DNA from: Planctomycetaceae bacterium
GTDB taxonomy: Bacteria; Planctomycetota; Planctomycetia; Pirellulales; Pirellulaceae
Direction: 5' to 3'
Length of the DNA stretch: 8,796 nucleotides
Assembly: GCA_003501565.1 (NCBI GenBank)
Contig: DNPC01000260.1
Coordinates: 1-8,796 of the forward strand
Under the pieces are notes generated by a model. It did not search any database, was not told the origin of the DNA, and worked only from the letters and a program-made list of their open reading frames with translations. Position 1 is the first letter of the stretch. The number at the start of each line of letters is the position of its first letter. The translations under genes were made by a program, and so were the position numbers. Below, piece by piece: positions 6,847-8,796 of the stretch.

Positions 6847-7878
6847 CTACATTCCGGGGCCGATGAGCTGCTTTCCCGTTTGTGTCGAATGGCTAAGGTG
6901 AATGCTGGTTGCACGTCCTTGAAACGTTTGAACGACGATCGACGATAGTTTTTTGATCTGCAAAGTAAATCGTAACCAGGTTCCTAAGCACTGCAGTCGC
7001 GTTCGGATACCCAGTCCTGGTCGGAAGGCAAGCTGAAGGTAGCCGAGTGTTGAGCGGTACTGGTGCGGCAGCGCGAAGCTTTTGCGGTGTGTTTCAGGCC
7101 GCATGTGCTGTGCTTGTTCACGCGCAGAGTCGTTAGCGGTAAAGCGTTCGTCATGCCATCGGCAGTAAAAGAGACGCTCGGGAATCTCAACCATTTTGCC
7201 GAGCATCGCCATCTCGGCCAACCAGACTTTTTCTCCGCCACAGTAAGGAGGGTGAAGCTGAGACTGAGCCATAATGTTTCGTCGTGTAAGACCGTACACT
7301 TCATAGCATCGACGTGAATAGAACAACACACCTTTGAAGCGTTCGTGTAGAGAACTTGATTGCATCGCCTCGACCCGTCGAGCTTCGTTTTCGGGCGTCA
7401 ATTCCTGAAAACTAAGATTTGAGTTCAGAGTAAGTTCCTGGTGATCGCCTGAACTGTGAGGGCCGTCGGTATGAGTGTCAGCATCCAGTACTTCTCGACC
7501 TTCGGAATCGATGATGGCCGTCCCCGTTGCGCATAGAATCCAGTCGGGGTTTTTGTCCAGCTCGCTAACACACCTGGCGATACATTCGGGAGCAAGTGCA
7601 TCGTCGTGCGAAAGCCAGCGAAATAGCTCACCGGTCGCCAGCTCAAAAGTTCGGTTAAAATTCCAAGCGGCACCTTGATTGCAATCTGCAACATGCACCT
7701 TGATGCGGTCGTCGTCGCGGGCGAATTGCTGGCATAATTCCACCGTCGAGTCGGTAGAGTTGTTGTCGGAGATAATCAGTTCCCAATCAGCATAAGTCTG
7801 CATTTGGACACTGCGAATAGCATCTGCGATGTAGTTTGCGCCGTTGTAGACGGGTAGACCAATAGAAACACGCGGCAT
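6847..7878 (-). CDS. Family 2 glycosyltransferase
   Basis: The product is 343 residues from the ATG at 7878. It has a GT-A fold of family GT2: VSIGLPVYNGANYI at residues 4-17, the nucleotide-sugar segment ELIISDNNSTDST at 33-45, then NQGAAWNFNRTFELATG, and SHDD at 90-93 as the DXD-equivalent metal site. The C-terminal half includes FKGVLFYSRRCYEVYG and GGEKVWLAEMAMLGKMVEIP, a pattern of GT2 enzymes near surface-polysaccharide genes. It would transfer a sugar from an activated donor, probably at the cytoplasmic membrane face; donor and acceptor are unknown. The frame extends upstream to an ATG at 7992, but the extra 38 residues do not look like family sequence, GT2 domains normally begin within a few residues of this VSI strand, and a TATAAT box lies between the two starts. 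It is convergent with the sulfatase and divergent from the second sulfatase. Confidence 0.88.
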   Translation of the reverse strand: MPRVSIGLPVYNGANYIADAIRSVQMQTYADWELIISDNNSTDSTVELCQQFARDDDRIKVHVADCNQGAAWNFNRTFELATGELFRWLSHDDALAPECIARCVSELDKNPDWILCATGTAIIDSEGREVLDADTHTDGPHSSGDHQELTLNSNLSFQELTPENEARRVEAMQSSSLHERFKGVLFYSRRCYEVYGLTRRNIMAQSQLHPPYCGGEKVWLAEMAMLGKMVEIPERLFYCRWHDERFTANDSAREQAQHMRPETHRKSFALPHQYRSTLGYLQLAFRPGLGIRTRLQCLGTWLRFTLQIKKLSSIVVQTFQGRATSIHLSHSTQTGKQLIGPGM

Positions 7879-7924
7879 CTTAGATTGGTGCTTTCGTGGG
7901 CGGTTGGGCAAGGTTGCTCCACCC

Positions 7925-7930
7925 ATTATA
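7925..7930 (-). promoter_or_regulatory. Candidate -10 box for the glycosyltransferase
   Basis: A perfect TATAAT on the minus strand lies 46 nt upstream of the ATG at 7878, giving a leader of about 40 nt. No good -35 box is seen at 16-18 nt spacing. If used, it excludes starts at 7992 and 7926, which lie upstream of or overlap the box. Confidence 0.3.
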
Positions 7931-8031
7931 AATGCCGCGTTGTGAAAGACCTGTAGGCCAGTTGGCAAAACCCCAGTATCGGCGTAGTTCAAGACAATAA
8001 TGGCGTGCTTTGCTGACTCGCCAGGTTATTT

Positions 8032-8037
8032 AGGGAG
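8032..8037 (+). promoter_or_regulatory. Shine-Dalgarno site that decides the TTG start at 8045
   Basis: AGGGAG stands 7 nt before the TTG at 8045. It is the best ribosome-binding site in this part of the window. The longer in-frame ATG at 8000 has no comparable site, and an in-frame TAG at 7985-7987 closes the frame upstream. Confidence 0.55.
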
Positions 8038-8044
8038 TATCGCG

Positions 8045-8796
8045 TTGATAGATTCTCGAGGATTCAGGCGGCTATCCAGGTGGAAATGCTGCGTAGCGAT
8101 TGTCGTACTTTTCAGCATGGATAATCCGGCAGTAGAGGCGGCCAGACCAGTTGACGAATCGGTCCTCCCGAACTTGCTGATCATACAGACAGATGAGCAT
8201 AACTTTCGAACGTTAGGCTGTTATCGAAAGCTACTCGCTGCGGAAGAGGCGTTTGTTTGGGGGCGGCGAGCAATTGTGACGACGCCGAACATCGACTCGA
8301 TCGCGTCGGCAGGTGCGATTTGTACCAGTTTCTACGCGGCCAGCCCGGTTTGCTCTCCCTCCCGAGCAAGCTTGCTGACGGGGCTGTATCCTCATAACAC
8401 AGGAGTTCCAACCAACAATATGGAACTGAAGCACGGAGTTCCTACGTTGGCGACCGTTCTATCCGATGCAGGATATCGTACAGGCTACGCGGGCAAGTGG
8501 CATTTGGACGGAGTTGGTAAGCCCCAATGGGCGCCAAAGCGTAAGTTTGGGTTTGTAGACAATCGTTACATGTTCAATCGCGGCCACTGGAAACAATTTG
8601 AAATCACACCGAACGGACCCCGAGTCAAGGCGATGGACAAGAAAGGTCGACCGAGCTACGCGGTTGGCGGGGCCGATGAGGAATCTTTTTCAACTGACTG
8701 GCTCACAGACCGTGCGCTCGAGTTCATTGCTAATCCATCAGATAAGCCATTCTTCTATTTCCTCAGTCTCCCTGATCCGCATGGTCCCAATACAGC
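8045..8796 (+). CDS. Secreted S1-family sulfatase, N-terminal half (runs off window)
   Basis: The frame is open from the TAG at 7985 to the right edge. Starting at TTG 8045, 250 complete codons are visible. Residues 1-32 form a signal peptide: basic SRGFRRLSRWK, hydrophobic CVAIVVLF and a VEA cleavage site. Asp50 and Glu51 in IIQTDEHN are the N-terminal metal ligands. The formylglycine motif is canonical CSPSR with Cys103 in CSPSRASLLTG. GYAGKWHLDG supplies the conserved Lys and His, and DPHGPN near the edge supplies the next active-site His. The C-terminal GDHG motif and the rest lie outside the window. It differs from the first sulfatase in motif type and has a WGRRAIVTTPNID insertion region, so it is not a recent duplicate. 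It is an extracytoplasmic sulfate-ester hydrolase of unknown substrate. It is divergent from the glycosyltransferase across a 166-nt spacer. Confidence 0.9.
   Translation, partial: MIDSRGFRRLSRWKCCVAIVVLFSMDNPAVEAARPVDESVLPNLLIIQTDEHNFRTLGCYRKLLAAEEAFVWGRRAIVTTPNIDSIASAGAICTSFYAASPVCSPSRASLLTGLYPHNTGVPTNNMELKHGVPTLATVLSDAGYRTGYAGKWHLDGVGKPQWAPKRKFGFVDNRYMFNRGHWKQFEITPNGPRVKAMDKKGRPSYAVGGADEESFSTDWLTDRALEFIANPSDKPFFYFLSLPDPHGPNT

Noticed and set aside
7879..7992. N-terminal extension of the glycosyltransferase to the ATG at 7992
   Set aside because: The 38 extra residues are unlike GT2 sequence and a perfect minus-strand TATAAT lies inside this stretch, so it is better read as promoter region.

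Overview
The window looks like chromosomal DNA of a planctomycete, probably a Pirellulaceae member (Rhodopirellula or relatives). The evidence is a very large secreted-type protein with an N-terminal LEDRRLLA motif (the LEPR-XLL type signature of this group), Calx-beta-like repeats and a C-terminal dockerin with a GEGE tail, plus two S1-family sulfatases within 4 kb. Sulfatase abundance and dockerin-tailed giant proteins are both typical of marine Planctomycetes. This assignment comes from recalled family knowledge, not from a search.

Layout: (1) 1-276, + strand: the 3' part of a DUF721/DciA-like gene cut by the left edge. (2) 277-570: a non-coding leader with a candidate sigma70-type promoter (389-417) and a Shine-Dalgarno site (559-564). 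(3) 571-5082, +: a 1503-residue modular protein, in order a basic N-terminus with LEDRRLLA, a beta-sandwich-like region, a pectate-lyase-like right-handed beta-helix, a second beta-sandwich-like region, five Calx-beta-like repeats of about 101 residues, a dockerin and a charged tail. (4) 5124-6680, +: a secreted S1 sulfatase resembling planctomycete 'heparan N-sulfatases', 41 nt downstream and probably co-transcribed. (5) 6681-6846: a short convergent spacer with a hairpin just after the sulfatase stop. (6) 6847-7878, - strand: a family 2 glycosyltransferase. (7) 7879-8044: a divergent intergenic region. (8) 8045 to the right edge, +: the N-terminal half of a second secreted S1 sulfatase. It starts at TTG behind a strong Shine-Dalgarno site and has no stop codon in the window.

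Working together: the beta-helix/dockerin protein and the adjacent sulfatase make a plausible two-gene unit for attacking a sulfated polysaccharide outside the cytoplasm, with the second sulfatase possibly contributing. The opposite-strand glycosyltransferase more likely builds a cell-surface or exopolysaccharide glycan, and no direct link to the sulfatases is visible. The least described element is the beta-helix core with its RHDF, GPHQR and GSGHGW motifs. No RNA genes, insertion sequences, CRISPR arrays or phage genes were seen.
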